DNA of 64,000 nucleotides from Pseudomonas sp. Z8(2022). GTDB lineage: Bacteria > Pseudomonadota > Gammaproteobacteria > Pseudomonadales > Pseudomonadaceae. Of the stretch, positions 34,501 through 44,786 are shown one piece after another. The notes beneath the pieces are model-generated. The model was not told the DNA's origin and searched no databases. It saw nothing but the letters and a program-made list of their open reading frames with translations. Each line of letters starts with the position of its first letter. The stretch's first letter is position 1. Where the stretch lies: positions 1,302,001-1,366,000 of the forward strand of contig NZ_CP107549.1 in the NCBI RefSeq assembly GCF_025837155.1. Direction: 5' to 3'. The translations under genes were made by a program, and so were the position numbers.

Positions 34501-35436
34501 TCATCGGGCCGTTTCGCCGAAGCGATAATCCACCGCTACCAGCCGATCCAGTGAGTTGCCGTAATGAAAGGTGAATGGTCGCCCGGCAGCCATGATCCGC
34601 TTCAGGCAGCTTGCCTCGAACTTGCCAAGGTCGTTGGTGGTAAGGCCGCCTCTGTGGTCGATCAAACCTAGCTCACCGAAGAAGAACACCAGCTCATCGG
34701 CCTGGTTGTTACGGGCGTTGGCGCTGGTGATCAGCTTGTAGCGGTAATGGCCTTCGGCAACGGCCTGATCGAGGTCGCTGTTGCCGATACTCACCGACGT
34801 AGGCAGGCGGAAGCTCTGTGTCGCCAGAAACTGGTTGAGCATGTCGACGCTGCCGTGCTCGCCGGGGGCGTTCAACTGATAGTGGATTTGCGGCAGCGGC
34901 TTCTCCAGGCCCAGGGTGACCTGGCAGTGCACCGGGCTGGACTGGTACAGGCGGACACCCGGCGCCTCGCGCTCCTGGTACATCAGTCGTGGCGTGTCGA
35001 AGTATTCGATGCGGCTGGTGAATTGCGGGCGCATCATGTTGGCCTTTGCCTGCAGCATCCGGATCGTGTCGGCAAATGGATCACCCTTTACCACTTCGGG
35101 CTCCTGCTGCTTGATGCGCAAACGCACCTGTTGCGCCTCGGCACGTGCCTTGAGCAGATCGTCGAAGTAGGTGGTCAGGCTTGCCTGCTGTTGCTGGCTC
35201 AGCGCGTCTTCGGGGAAGGAGACGGCCACTGCCTTGCCATCGTTGCGTGTGTCGAGCGTCGCCTGGCTGCTGTCGATACCGGCGTTTTGCAGGCCATCGA
35301 GGATCGCTTGCTGGTATTGCGAGTCGAGCCCCCAGCCACTGGAAACAGGTTGCTCGAAGTGCAGAACCAGGCGTTCTTCCTTGCAGGCGCCAAGCAGTAT
35401 CAGCGCGCCAAGCAGCAGGATGCGATGGACGTTCAT
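34501..35436 (-). CDS. Putative lipoprotein (311 aa), unknown function
   Basis: Lipobox LLGAC after a short hydrophobic signal; GAGAGG precedes the ATG at 35436. A Gln-rich helical segment (SQQQQASLTTYFDDLLKARAEAQQVRLRIKQQ, about 85-120) divides two alpha/beta parts. The C-terminal part has VFFFGELGLIDHRGGLTTNDLGKF and ends FHYGNSLDRLVAVDYRF. I recognise no family. It may be transcribed with the following lipoprotein gene, 99 bp downstream. Confidence 0.75.
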   Translation of the reverse strand: MNVHRILLLGALILLGACKEERLVLHFEQPVSSGWGLDSQYQQAILDGLQNAGIDSSQATLDTRNDGKAVAVSFPEDALSQQQQASLTTYFDDLLKARAEAQQVRLRIKQQEPEVVKGDPFADTIRMLQAKANMMRPQFTSRIEYFDTPRLMYQEREAPGVRLYQSSPVHCQVTLGLEKPLPQIHYQLNAPGEHGSVDMLNQFLATQSFRLPTSVSIGNSDLDQAVAEGHYRYKLITSANARNNQADELVFFFGELGLIDHRGGLTTNDLGKFEASCLKRIMAAGRPFTFHYGNSLDRLVAVDYRFGETAR

Positions 35437-35550
35437 TAGACCTCTCCCTAGGTCAGCAATGGGCCGCGCATGATAGCGCCTGGTTTGTGCGGGGGAAGGG
35501 AAGTGGGGCACGACCGTGGGAATTCCCCTGCGGGGCGTGGGCGATCAACC

Positions 35551-36063
35551 TTAGCTAACGTCCAGCTGGCGCTGGGTGATGTCCTTCATCTTGGCGCCGA
35601 GGATCGCCGCCTCGATTGCCTTCACCGTGTCCTTGGCCGGAGGCATTTCGAAGACGGCACTTTCGGCGAGGGTGTACAGGCGCTCGCCGCTATTCAGGGT
35701 CAGTTCGAGAAATGCCACGTGCTCCGACCAGGAGCGGTAGCGGCGCACCATGAAAAGGCTGTGCCTGGCCTTGGTCGAGCTGATTTTCGCCAGGGGAATC
35801 CGGCGGTTGCCGTCCTCGCTGCACAGCACCAGTTCGTCCGCGTGGATGAAGGCAGGTTGGCTTTTGGCGATCCGGCGCCATTCCACGATGAAGCGGCCCA
35901 AGATGATCAGCATGACGCAGGGCAGAGGCGAGAGCAGGGCGAATTCATCGTTTGCCAGGCCCTTCAGGGTGATGCCGGCCATGAGCAGCAGGAAGAGAAG
36001 GGTGATGATCCTGTAGAACTGGACATTGCCGAAGTCCGAGTGGGGCAGTAAACGAACTTCCAT
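35551..36063 (-). CDS. Membrane protein with PH-like cytoplasmic domain, unknown
   Basis: 170 residues: two N-terminal helices (YRIITLLFLLLMAGITLKGL and LSPLPCVMLIILGRFIV) followed by a region of alternating strands (AFIHADELVLCSEDGNRRIPLAKI, YRSWSEHVAFLELTLNSGERLYTL) and a terminal helix, like bacterial PH-domain membrane proteins. CCAGGAAAA precedes the start. It is the last conserved-composition gene before the repeat cluster and AT-rich block. Confidence 0.7.
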   Translation of the reverse strand: MEVRLLPHSDFGNVQFYRIITLLFLLLMAGITLKGLANDEFALLSPLPCVMLIILGRFIVEWRRIAKSQPAFIHADELVLCSEDGNRRIPLAKISSTKARHSLFMVRRYRSWSEHVAFLELTLNSGERLYTLAESAVFEMPPAKDTVKAIEAAILGAKMKDITQRQLDVS

Positions 36064-36271
36064 GCGTCATTTTTCCTGGGGGTTATTGCTGCGGAGTTGG
36101 GACAGCGTATTGCATCTGTTGTGGTGCTGCTGGGTCTGCTCCGCAAAAACGCGGGTGCAGCGATCTGTGGTGCTGAAAGTCACTCACCGTTTTCAATCAA
36201 GGAGTCCAGGAGTCCAGGCCTCTTGCTACGGAGTGAACTCGCCGCTTGTGTGTCGTTCTTGATACCGGTTC

Positions 36272-36482
36272 CGCCCTTACGGCGGGTCACTTCTGGCAAA
36301 CGCCCCAGAAGTAACCAAGAGGTCTTTGCCCCTGGCATCCGGCCCGACTTCGTCGGGTTCCCTCGCTCCATCGTCGTTCCAGGGGCACGCCGCGAAGGGC
36401 CATCCCTGGCCCATCGCGGCTCTCGCGGCATCCATGCCGCTCAACCCCTTACACAACGATTCCACTCGGCCTCCTGACGGGG
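36272..36482. repeat. Left copy of a non-coding repeat, inverted relative to 36630-36849
   Basis: Begins with CCGCCCTTACGGCGGGTCACT, continues through AGAAGTAACCAAGAG, GGCATCCGG, CCCTCGCTCC, GGGCCATCCCTGGCCCATC and GGCATCCATGCC, and ends at CCACTCGGCCTCCTGACGGG. The same blocks recur in the same order on the opposite strand at 36630-36849, with different spacers. I believe related sequences are scattered through Pseudomonas genomes, but cannot count them here. Confidence 0.75.
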
Positions 36483-36521
36483 CGTTTGGCGTTGCCTAGG
36501 CGATTGGTGTTCCCAAAACAC

Positions 36522-36568
36522 TAAAGAGCCAGAGCATCGTGGCAACGCCACGATGCTCTGGCTCTTTA
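36522..36568. repeat. Perfect hairpin at the centre of the inverted repeat
   Basis: A 22-bp perfect inverted repeat (arms 36522-36543 and 36547-36568, beginning TAAAGAGCCAGAGCATCG) with a 3-base AAC loop. No T-tract, so it is not an obvious terminator. It sits between the two inverted repeat copies. Confidence 0.9.
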
Positions 36569-36629
36569 AGCTCTGCTCTTGTTTGTTGCTCTGCCTTCCA
36601 CAAAACGCTCATGCACCGCGATCCCCGAA

Positions 36630-36849
36630 TCCCGTCAGGAGGCCGAGTGGAGGTGCTGTAGAGAGGGGCGTTTGGCATGGATGCCAAACGAGGAGTGATG
36701 GGCCAGGGATGGCCCCTCGCGACGACCCTCGGAGCAGCGCCGGAGCGAGGGGAGTTTCGCGCAGCGAAACCCGGATGCCGGGCGCGCTTTCTCTTTGGTT
36801 ACTTTCTCTTTCGCGCGAGCAAAGAGAAAGTGACTCGCCGTAAGGGCGA
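36630..36849. repeat. Right copy of the non-coding repeat (inverted)
   Basis: Starts with CCCGTCAGGAGGCCGAGTGG (exact reverse complement of 36462-36481) and ends with the AGTGACTCGCCGTAAGGGCG block. It differs from the left copy by insertion of AAAGAGAAAG-type runs. The boundary to AT-rich DNA follows at about 36930. Confidence 0.75.
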
Positions 36850-36937
36850 AAAGGGTTATGGACGGCGCCGGTAAATCTTGGTCTGTCCCCGATTATCGCT
36901 TCATCCACCATTGCGGTGGTTGACCGGGCTACTCGCT

Positions 36938-37378
36938 TTAATTGGAAACTTTATGGATATTAATTTGACAAACTATTGTTGTTTTTGCTGGATTATCATT
37001 TTTTTTGTAGAGGACTATCCGCTCGGAAAATAATCCCAGAAGCCAGCTACCACATACAGCGTAGAATGTTGTGTCGTCTAATTTTGTGGATTTGTTCTTT
37101 ATAGCGTATATGAGCTGAATATCTGAAGCTTGCAAGTTTATTTCTCTCTTCTTGGGTGGCTCTTGCTTTAGATCGTATTCAGTTAAATCATTTTCTTTCA
37201 TCCATTTTATTATTGCAGATCTGAACTTGTTTTCCTTGGATAACATAACGAATCTTGGCGACATTTCAATCAATGCAAAAATAATCGCTGTAGAATAAAA
37301 TCCTATATCGTCATTCCATATTGCAATCAGTTTTCCTGCAAGTACTGCGGCAATGAATATTGAAAATGTTCTGATCAT
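36938..37378 (-). CDS. Small membrane protein of unknown function in AT-rich block
   Basis: 146 residues. Two N-terminal hydrophobic helices (TFSIFIAAVLAGKLIAIW and YSTAIIFALIEMSPRFVML), a charged middle (KWMKENDLTEYDLKQEPPKKREI) and a possible third helix (TFYAVCGSWLLGLFSERIVLY). GGAAGCGGAA precedes the ATG. Codon use is strikingly AT-rich compared with neighbours, a sign of transfer. It lies 84 bp downstream of the AbiC-like gene on the same strand, so the two may form a unit. No family recognised. Confidence 0.65.
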   Translation of the reverse strand: MIRTFSIFIAAVLAGKLIAIWNDDIGFYSTAIIFALIEMSPRFVMLSKENKFRSAIIKWMKENDLTEYDLKQEPPKKREINLQASDIQLIYAIKNKSTKLDDTTFYAVCGSWLLGLFSERIVLYKKNDNPAKTTIVCQINIHKVSN

Positions 37379-37462
37379 TTCCGCTTCCCTCTGGTGTATG
37401 CTGATTTTTGAGCGACGCGGAGCGTGGGAACAATAAAAAAATCTGTCCTCTTTTCCGCTCAG

Positions 37463-38524
37463 CTATATCCACTCATAGTCCGGTTCTTCATTTTCAAGGT
37501 GATCTGCTGGTGTGGTTTGGTTTTTGTAATGGGGTTTTGTTTTTATTATGGTTAATAGTTCTTCTGATGTTATCTCTTGAGAGTCTTTGTAGGCGGTTTG
37601 ATGGTATAGGCTTAGTATCTTTGGGTGGGATTTTAGTCTTTTTTGGTTGAATGTTTTTAAGAATGAATATTTTTCTATGTAGTATTTAAGGTCTTTGCCT
37701 TGGGGTGTTAGGCAGTTGGCGAATATTAGGTCTATTTCGGCAGAGCTGAATTGGGCTCTAAGCATGTTTGCGTATTGTCTTTGCTCAAGGTAGTTTCTTC
37801 GGTCTTTAGATAGCTGCTCTCGTAATTCTCTGAGAGTTTTTGCTTTCCCGGGTGAGAGAGAAGACTTTCCATAGCTGTCGATGTATTTCAGTATCTGATA
37901 TAGACTTCGGAAATAGTGACCTATTTCAAGTTGATGTTTTCCGATTAGCGATCTGGCTCGCGCTCGAAATGCAGTGGTTTCTCTTTCTGGGAAATCACCT
38001 CTGCTGATTTGATTGAAAGGAATATGATCTTTTGCAATCTGTGCTAATGCTTCTCGGCCAGTGTGTAGCTTGTTATCGCTGTCTAGGTATTTTATGTTTT
38101 CAGTTATTTTCATGTGTGCGTTTAATAATCCAAAAAAAGCAGACTCAAAGCTTTGTCTTTCAAATATCTTGGTCTGGTTTTCTTGGGTTTTATGCGATGA
38201 TTTTGCATCTTCTCGAGCTATTCGCGATTCCTCTCTAGCTTCTTTTAGTTCGTCGCTTTGTATTTTTAGCGTGTAGAGTAGGGTGAGAAAGGCTATGAAG
38301 CTCAAGGCAGGATTTAGTATGCCGCCAACGAAGTCTCCAATTTGTCCCCAGTGTTCTGCTGTTTTTGAGTTTGATATAGATAATATTGGTATGTCTATTC
38401 CAAATTGAAAGCGAATGATTACGAGCGCTGCAACAAATAGGCAGAGTGTTACTGCTATTGCCAATATGTACGTCATAGGGCGATGTTCTCGCCATAAAGT
38501 ACCTAACAAATTGCGCATTCCCAT
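37463..38524 (-). CDS. Putative AbiC-family phage abortive infection protein
   Basis: 353 residues. Two N-terminal membrane helices (YILAIAVTLCLFVAALVIIRF and LNPALSFIAFLTLLYTL) flank the GQIGDFVGGILNP motif, then a charged coiled coil (SDELKEAREESRIAREDAK) and a helical domain with FFGLLNAHMKITENI, GREALAQI, EIGHYFRSLYQILKYID, YANMLRAQFSSAEIDLIFANCL and a terminal KYYIEKYSFLKTF. This is the layout of the putative phage abortive infection family related to lactococcal AbiC. The ATG at 38524 has GGAA 10 bases upstream; the more upstream in-frame start at 38554 falls inside the nrdB terminator. Very AT-rich. Defence activity is inferred from family only. Confidence 0.75.
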   Translation of the reverse strand: MGMRNLLGTLWREHRPMTYILAIAVTLCLFVAALVIIRFQFGIDIPILSISNSKTAEHWGQIGDFVGGILNPALSFIAFLTLLYTLKIQSDELKEAREESRIAREDAKSSHKTQENQTKIFERQSFESAFFGLLNAHMKITENIKYLDSDNKLHTGREALAQIAKDHIPFNQISRGDFPERETTAFRARARSLIGKHQLEIGHYFRSLYQILKYIDSYGKSSLSPGKAKTLRELREQLSKDRRNYLEQRQYANMLRAQFSSAEIDLIFANCLTPQGKDLKYYIEKYSFLKTFNQKRLKSHPKILSLYHQTAYKDSQEITSEELLTIIKTKPHYKNQTTPADHLENEEPDYEWI

Positions 38525-38540
38525 ACTAATTATTTCCAAT

Positions 38541-38566
38541 AAAAAGCCCCGCACTAGGCGGGGCTT
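38541..38566 (-). terminator. Rho-independent terminator of nrdB
   Basis: Nine-bp stem AAGCCCCGC / GCGGGGCTT with a 5-base loop; on the minus strand it is followed by TTTTTATT. It closes the nrdB transcript 70 bp after the stop and marks the right edge of the AT-rich block. Confidence 0.9.
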
Positions 38567-38635
38567 CTTATTTTCGCTTCAACCCCAACATCCATGGCAG
38601 GTGTAGGGTCAATCTACTCTGATGTCAGCGAGCCA

Positions 38636-39886
38636 TCAATCCCAGCTCAACGCCCCACCAGTCTGATACTCGATCACTCGCGTCTCGAAGAAGTTCTTCT
38701 CCTTCTTCAGGTCCATGATCTCGCTCATCCACGGGAAGGGGTTGGTGGTGCCTGGGTACTCTTCCTTCAGGCCGATCTGGGTCAGGCGGCGGTTGGCGAT
38801 GAATTTGAGGTAGTCCTCCATCATCGCGGCGTTCATGCCCAGTACGCCGCGCGGCATGGTGTCACGCGCGTATTCGATCTCCAGCTGGGTGCCCTGCAGG
38901 ATCATCTGGGTCGCTTCGTCCTTCATCTGGGCATCCCACAGGTGCGGGTTCTCGATCTTGATCTGGTTGATCACGTCGATGCCGAAGTTCAGGTGCATGG
39001 ACTCGTCACGCAGGATGTACTGGAACTGCTCGGCGGTGCCGGTCATCTTGTTGCGGCGGCCCATGGAGAGGATCTGGGTGAAGCCGCAGTAGAAGAAGAT
39101 GCCTTCCAGTACGCAGTAGTAGGCGATCAGGTTCTTGAGGAACTGACGGTCGGTTTCCGGGGTGCCGGTGTTGAAGTTCGGGTCGGAGATCGAGCGGGTG
39201 TACTTCAGGCCCCAGGAGGCCTTCTTCGCCACGCTCGGGATCTCGTGGTACATGTTGAAGATCTCGCCTTCATCCATGCCCAGCGACTCGATGCAGTACT
39301 GGTAGGCGTGGGTATGGATCGCTTCCTCGAAGGCCTGGCGCAGAATGTACTGGCGGCACTCAGGGTTGGTGATCAGGCGGTACACGGCCAGTACCAGGTT
39401 GTTGGCAACCAGGCTGTCGGCAGTGGAGAAGAAGCCGAGGTTGCGCATGACGATGCGGCGCTCGTCTTCGCTGAGACCGTCTGTGGATTTCCACAGGGCG
39501 ATGTCGGCGTTCATGTTCACTTCCTGCGGCATCCAGTGGTTGGCGCAACCATCCAGATACTTCTGCCAGGCCCAGTCGTACTTGAAGGGTACGAGCTGGT
39601 TGAGGTCGGCGCGGGCGTTGATCATCTGCTTGTCGCCGACCTGTACGCGTGCAGCGGCGCCTTCCAGATCGTCCAGACCTTCCTGGATGTCGAGGTCGTT
39701 CAGGGCCTTCTTGGCGCGGGCGACGGCGTCGGAGTCGTTGGCGTCGACGGCGCGGGCCTGCTCGACCGAACCGGCAGCTTCGTTGTCGAGCTTGTCGAAA
39801 TTGGTGCCGGCGCTCTGCGCGTTGGCTTTGCTTGCGGCGGCTGCTTCTGCGCCGTCTTCCTTGTCGAATTCATCCCAGCTCAGCAT
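38636..39886 (-). CDS. nrdB: Ribonucleotide reductase class Ia, beta subunit
   Basis: 416 residues. The diiron/tyrosyl radical subunit: [34 protein letters not shown], the E-x-x-H metal ligands, [16 protein letters not shown], and the C-terminal Trp/Asp tail. The extra Ala/Asp-rich N-terminus (about 60 residues) is typical of Pseudomonas NrdB. It supplies the radical to NrdA for NDP to dNDP reduction under aerobic growth. CAGGAG lies 9 bases before the ATG at 39886. It is downstream of nrdA, separated by 466 bp of repeat-rich DNA. Confidence 0.97.
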   Translation of the reverse strand: MLSWDEFDKEDGAEAAAASKANAQSAGTNFDKLDNEAAGSVEQARAVDANDSDAVARAKKALNDLDIQEGLDDLEGAAARVQVGDKQMINARADLNQLVPFKYDWAWQKYLDGCANHWMPQEVNMNADIALWKSTDGLSEDERRIVMRNLGFFSTADSLVANNLVLAVYRLITNPECRQYILRQAFEEAIHTHAYQYCIESLGMDEGEIFNMYHEIPSVAKKASWGLKYTRSISDPNFNTGTPETDRQFLKNLIAYYCVLEGIFFYCGFTQILSMGRRNKMTGTAEQFQYILRDESMHLNFGIDVINQIKIENPHLWDAQMKDEATQMILQGTQLEIEYARDTMPRGVLGMNAAMMEDYLKFIANRRLTQIGLKEEYPGTTNPFPWMSEIMDLKKEKNFFETRVIEYQTGGALSWD

Positions 39887-40099
39887 GGCTTGGCTCCTGC
39901 GTGAGGGCCGGTGAATAAACCGGCCTGTATGGATATACAGATAATTTGAATTATGTTCCGTTGCGTGATGCGCGCAAGGGTAAACCGGTACCACTGGTCA
40001 GCAGGCGGTGGATTGCCGGCTGGCCGTTGCCCCTCGACCCGGAGGAGGAGGGGCGGGAATTTGGTGGGGGAGGGGTGACGGTTCTGCCTGGGCTTTGGG

Positions 40100-40122
40100 T
40101 CGCGGCTAAAGCCCCTCCCACA
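40100..40122. repeat. REP-type repeat unit
   Basis: TCGCGGCTAAAGCCCCTCCCA plus CA. The identical core recurs at 49575-49597 and a variant at 58008-58030, matching the pattern of Pseudomonas repetitive extragenic palindromes. Confidence 0.75.
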
Positions 40123-40154
40123 TGTACAAGCCGAACCGCTTTCCCTCTCCCTAA

Positions 40155-40178
40155 CCCTCTCCCGCAAGCGGGAGAGGG
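40155..40178. repeat. Hairpin CCCTCTCCCGC-AA-GCGGGAGAGGG
   Basis: Perfect 11-bp stem with a 2-base loop; the right arm is preceded by CCCTCTCCCTAA, a partial tandem of the left arm. Such sequences are dispersed in many pseudomonads; not a terminator (no T-tract). Confidence 0.7.
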
Positions 40179-40253
40179 GACTGATAGTGTGTTGCTCTAG
40201 CTTTTTATCCAACCCTTCGAGCGTGTAGCTGAGCGAGTGAGCGCTAGGCGCCT

Positions 40254-40306
40254 GGTAGGTCGGAGCCCCTGAGCGTACTGCAGTACGTGATGGGGGCCGG
40301 CCTACC
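40254..40306. repeat. Large imperfect inverted repeat with internal palindrome
   Basis: Outer arms GGTAGGTCGG...CCCC and GGGGGCCGGCCTACC enclose the perfect palindrome CGTACTGCAGTACG at 40274-40287. It lies about 50 bp downstream of the nrdA stop and could end or stabilise the nrdA mRNA. Confidence 0.65.
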
Positions 40307-40352
40307 GGGCAACGACGCGGGCGCCGCTCAGATACGCGCGCCAGCCTTACGC

Positions 40353-43256
<2,904 letters not shown>

Positions 43257-43454
43257 GGAGATCTCCGTGTTCTGTAATTTTTGGTTGGACGTCACGATTG
43301 GAAACCGTGCCTTGTCCGCCGTTCATTCCATTAACAACTGAGCCGCACGCGGCAACGGGGCCGGGTACGGGGTGTCGCAAGAGCTGGCAGGGTGGGCACG
43401 ACTTCAAGTGCCGTCCTGGCGCATCAGTCACAGCGGGGCGTTGCTGCACCCCGC

Positions 43455-43470
43455 CTACTACATATAGTGG
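43455..43470. promoter_or_regulatory. NrdR box, nrdA-proximal
   Basis: CTACTACATATAGTGG, a 16-bp dyad close to the NrdR consensus acaCwAtATaTwGtgt, about 200 bp upstream of the nrdA start. NrdR represses nrd genes when dATP/ATP ratios are high. Confidence 0.75.
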
Positions 43471-43733
43471 TCGACTGGCGGACTCGGCCGCTGTCTGACC
43501 GGCTCACGACGCAGCGTTTGTCGTTGCGGCGTGGCTGTAACCCAGGCCTGGCCTGGGTCAGAGTAAAACGATTGACCGGAACATCTGGGAAACCCTGCGA
43601 AAAGGGCTTGCGCGATTCGTTCTTCTTGTGTCCGGTTTCTGGCGTCGACCCAACATCTGGTGGGTGCCGCGCAATGGGGATACAAGATAGTGCGCTGTTG
43701 GAGGCATTGCAAGGCGCGAAAAAAATAACAACC

Positions 43734-43742
43734 TGTGGATAA
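43734..43742 (-). promoter_or_regulatory. DnaA box
   Basis: TGTGGATAA on the plus strand, i.e. the perfect consensus TTATCCACA on the nrdA-coding strand, about 480 bp upstream of nrdA. DnaA control of nrdAB is known in E. coli; the same role here is inference. Confidence 0.65.
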
Positions 43743-43873
43743 GGTGTGGGTGTCTTGTGGGCGCCTACAGCGTAAGCCGCGTGTTCTCTGGCTCTGACCC
43801 TCGGCGACCGTTCGTCGCCCCTGAAGGAAGGATTTCGCAGAGTTGGCGAAGCTGCTCGGCGGCGCACAGACTA

Positions 43874-43889
43874 CCACTATATATAGTGC
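43874..43889. promoter_or_regulatory. NrdR box, distal
   Basis: CCACTATATATAGTGC, a near-perfect NrdR-type dyad, better than the proximal one. It lies 404 bp beyond the proximal box and only about 130 bp upstream of the response-regulator start, so it may act on that gene instead of, or as well as, nrdA. Confidence 0.75.
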
Positions 43890-44020
43890 TTTTGGCATGT
43901 GCTGTGCTTGGCCAGGCTGGCCGGTCCGGGTACTGGTTTGCCGCTCGCGCCGGGATGCGCGCAGCCCCTAGAATGGCTGCTGTATTTGCGGCGCTTGCCG
44001 GTATGCGAAGGGGAGAGGGT

Positions 44021-44776
44021 GTGGAACAAGAAGCGTGGCAGATTCTGATCGTCGAGGATGACCAGCGCCTGGCGCAGTTGACCCGCGAGTATCTGGAGGG
44101 CAATGGCCTGCGCGTGGCCATCGAGGCCGACGGTGCCCGTGCGGCGGCGCGGATTCTCGCCGAGCAGCCGGATCTGGTGATTCTCGACCTGATGCTGCCG
44201 GGGGAAGACGGTCTGAGCATCTGCCGCAAGGTGCGCGATGGCTACAGGGGCCCGATTCTGATGCTCACCGCGCGTACCGACGATATGGATCAGGTGCTGG
44301 GCCTGGAGATGGGCGCCGATGACTACGTGTGCAAGCCGGTGCGCCCGCGCGTTTTGCTGGCGCGCATCCGCGCCCTGTTGCGCCGCCGCGAGGGGGGGGG
44401 GAGCGAGCGTGACGAGAGCCAGCCGCGGCGCCTGCAATTCGGCGCGCTGGCCATCGACAGTGCCATGCGCGAGGCCTGGCTGGGTGAGCAGGGCATCGAG
44501 CTGACCAGCGCCGAGTTCGATCTGCTGTGGCTGCTGGCGGTCAATGCCGGACGCATCCTGTCACGCGAGGAAATCTTCAATGCGCTGCGCGGCATCGAGT
44601 ACGACGGTCAGGACCGCTCCATCGATGTGCGCATCTCCCGAATCCGCCCGAAGATCGGCGACGACCCGATGCATCCGCGGATGATCAAGACAGTGCGCAG
44701 CAAGGGCTACCTGTTCGTCGCCGAGGCCGCCGAAGCGCTGCCGCACGGCGACGCGTCGCCGCTGCTGCGCGATTGA
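44021..44776 (+). CDS. OmpR/RstA-family response regulator
   Basis: 251 residues from a GTG with AGGGGAGAGG directly upstream; an in-frame ATG at 44003 is possible. Receiver domain: acidic pair VEDD (D13/D14), phospho-acceptor D56 in LVILDLMLPG, K in CKPV. DNA-binding winged helix at the C-terminus: LTSAEFDLLWLLAVNAGRILSREEIF ... RSIDVRISRIRPKIGDDP ... VRSKGYLF. It pairs with the sensor kinase 10 bp downstream. The same RR/HK pair sits beside nrdA in P. aeruginosa, to my recollection PA1157-PA1158. Confidence 0.92.
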   Translation: MEQEAWQILIVEDDQRLAQLTREYLEGNGLRVAIEADGARAAARILAEQPDLVILDLMLPGEDGLSICRKVRDGYRGPILMLTARTDDMDQVLGLEMGADDYVCKPVRPRVLLARIRALLRRREGGGSERDESQPRRLQFGALAIDSAMREAWLGEQGIELTSAEFDLLWLLAVNAGRILSREEIFNALRGIEYDGQDRSIDVRISRIRPKIGDDPMHPRMIKTVRSKGYLFVAEAAEALPHGDASPLLRD

Positions 44777-44786
44777 ACCTGCGGCC

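Larger units (their letters stand above)
39887..40352. other. Repeat-rich spacer between nrdA and nrdB (466 bp)
   Basis: No gene is supported. It carries three distinct dyad elements listed separately (REP-type half at 40100-40122, hairpin at 40155-40178, large inverted repeat at 40254-40306) and must also contain either read-through sequence or a second promoter for nrdB; I see no convincing promoter. Confidence 0.6.
43257..44020. other. Long divergent intergenic region upstream of nrdA (764 bp)
   Basis: No gene is supported; minus-strand frames at 43424-43898 lack ribosome sites and run across the operators. The region holds two NrdR-type boxes and a DnaA box (listed separately) and both divergent promoters. 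A TAGAAT at 43969-43974 could be a -10 for the response-regulator gene, without a good -35. Confidence 0.6.

Noticed and set aside
36522-36568. The perfect hairpin as a transcription terminator
   Set aside because: Neither side has a T-tract and no gene ends nearby; it fits better as part of the composite repeat.
36000-38600. A prophage or integrative element at the AT-rich block
   Set aside because: No integrase, attachment repeat, structural gene or tRNA lies near; the block has only two genes.
38594-39904. A 436-codon plus-strand open frame
   Set aside because: Antisense shadow of nrdB, beginning in intergenic sequence; nrdB is unambiguous on the other strand.
43424-43898. Two overlapping minus-strand frames in the nrdA leader
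   Set aside because: They cross the NrdR and DnaA sites, have no ribosome sites, and give arginine-rich products of no recognised type.
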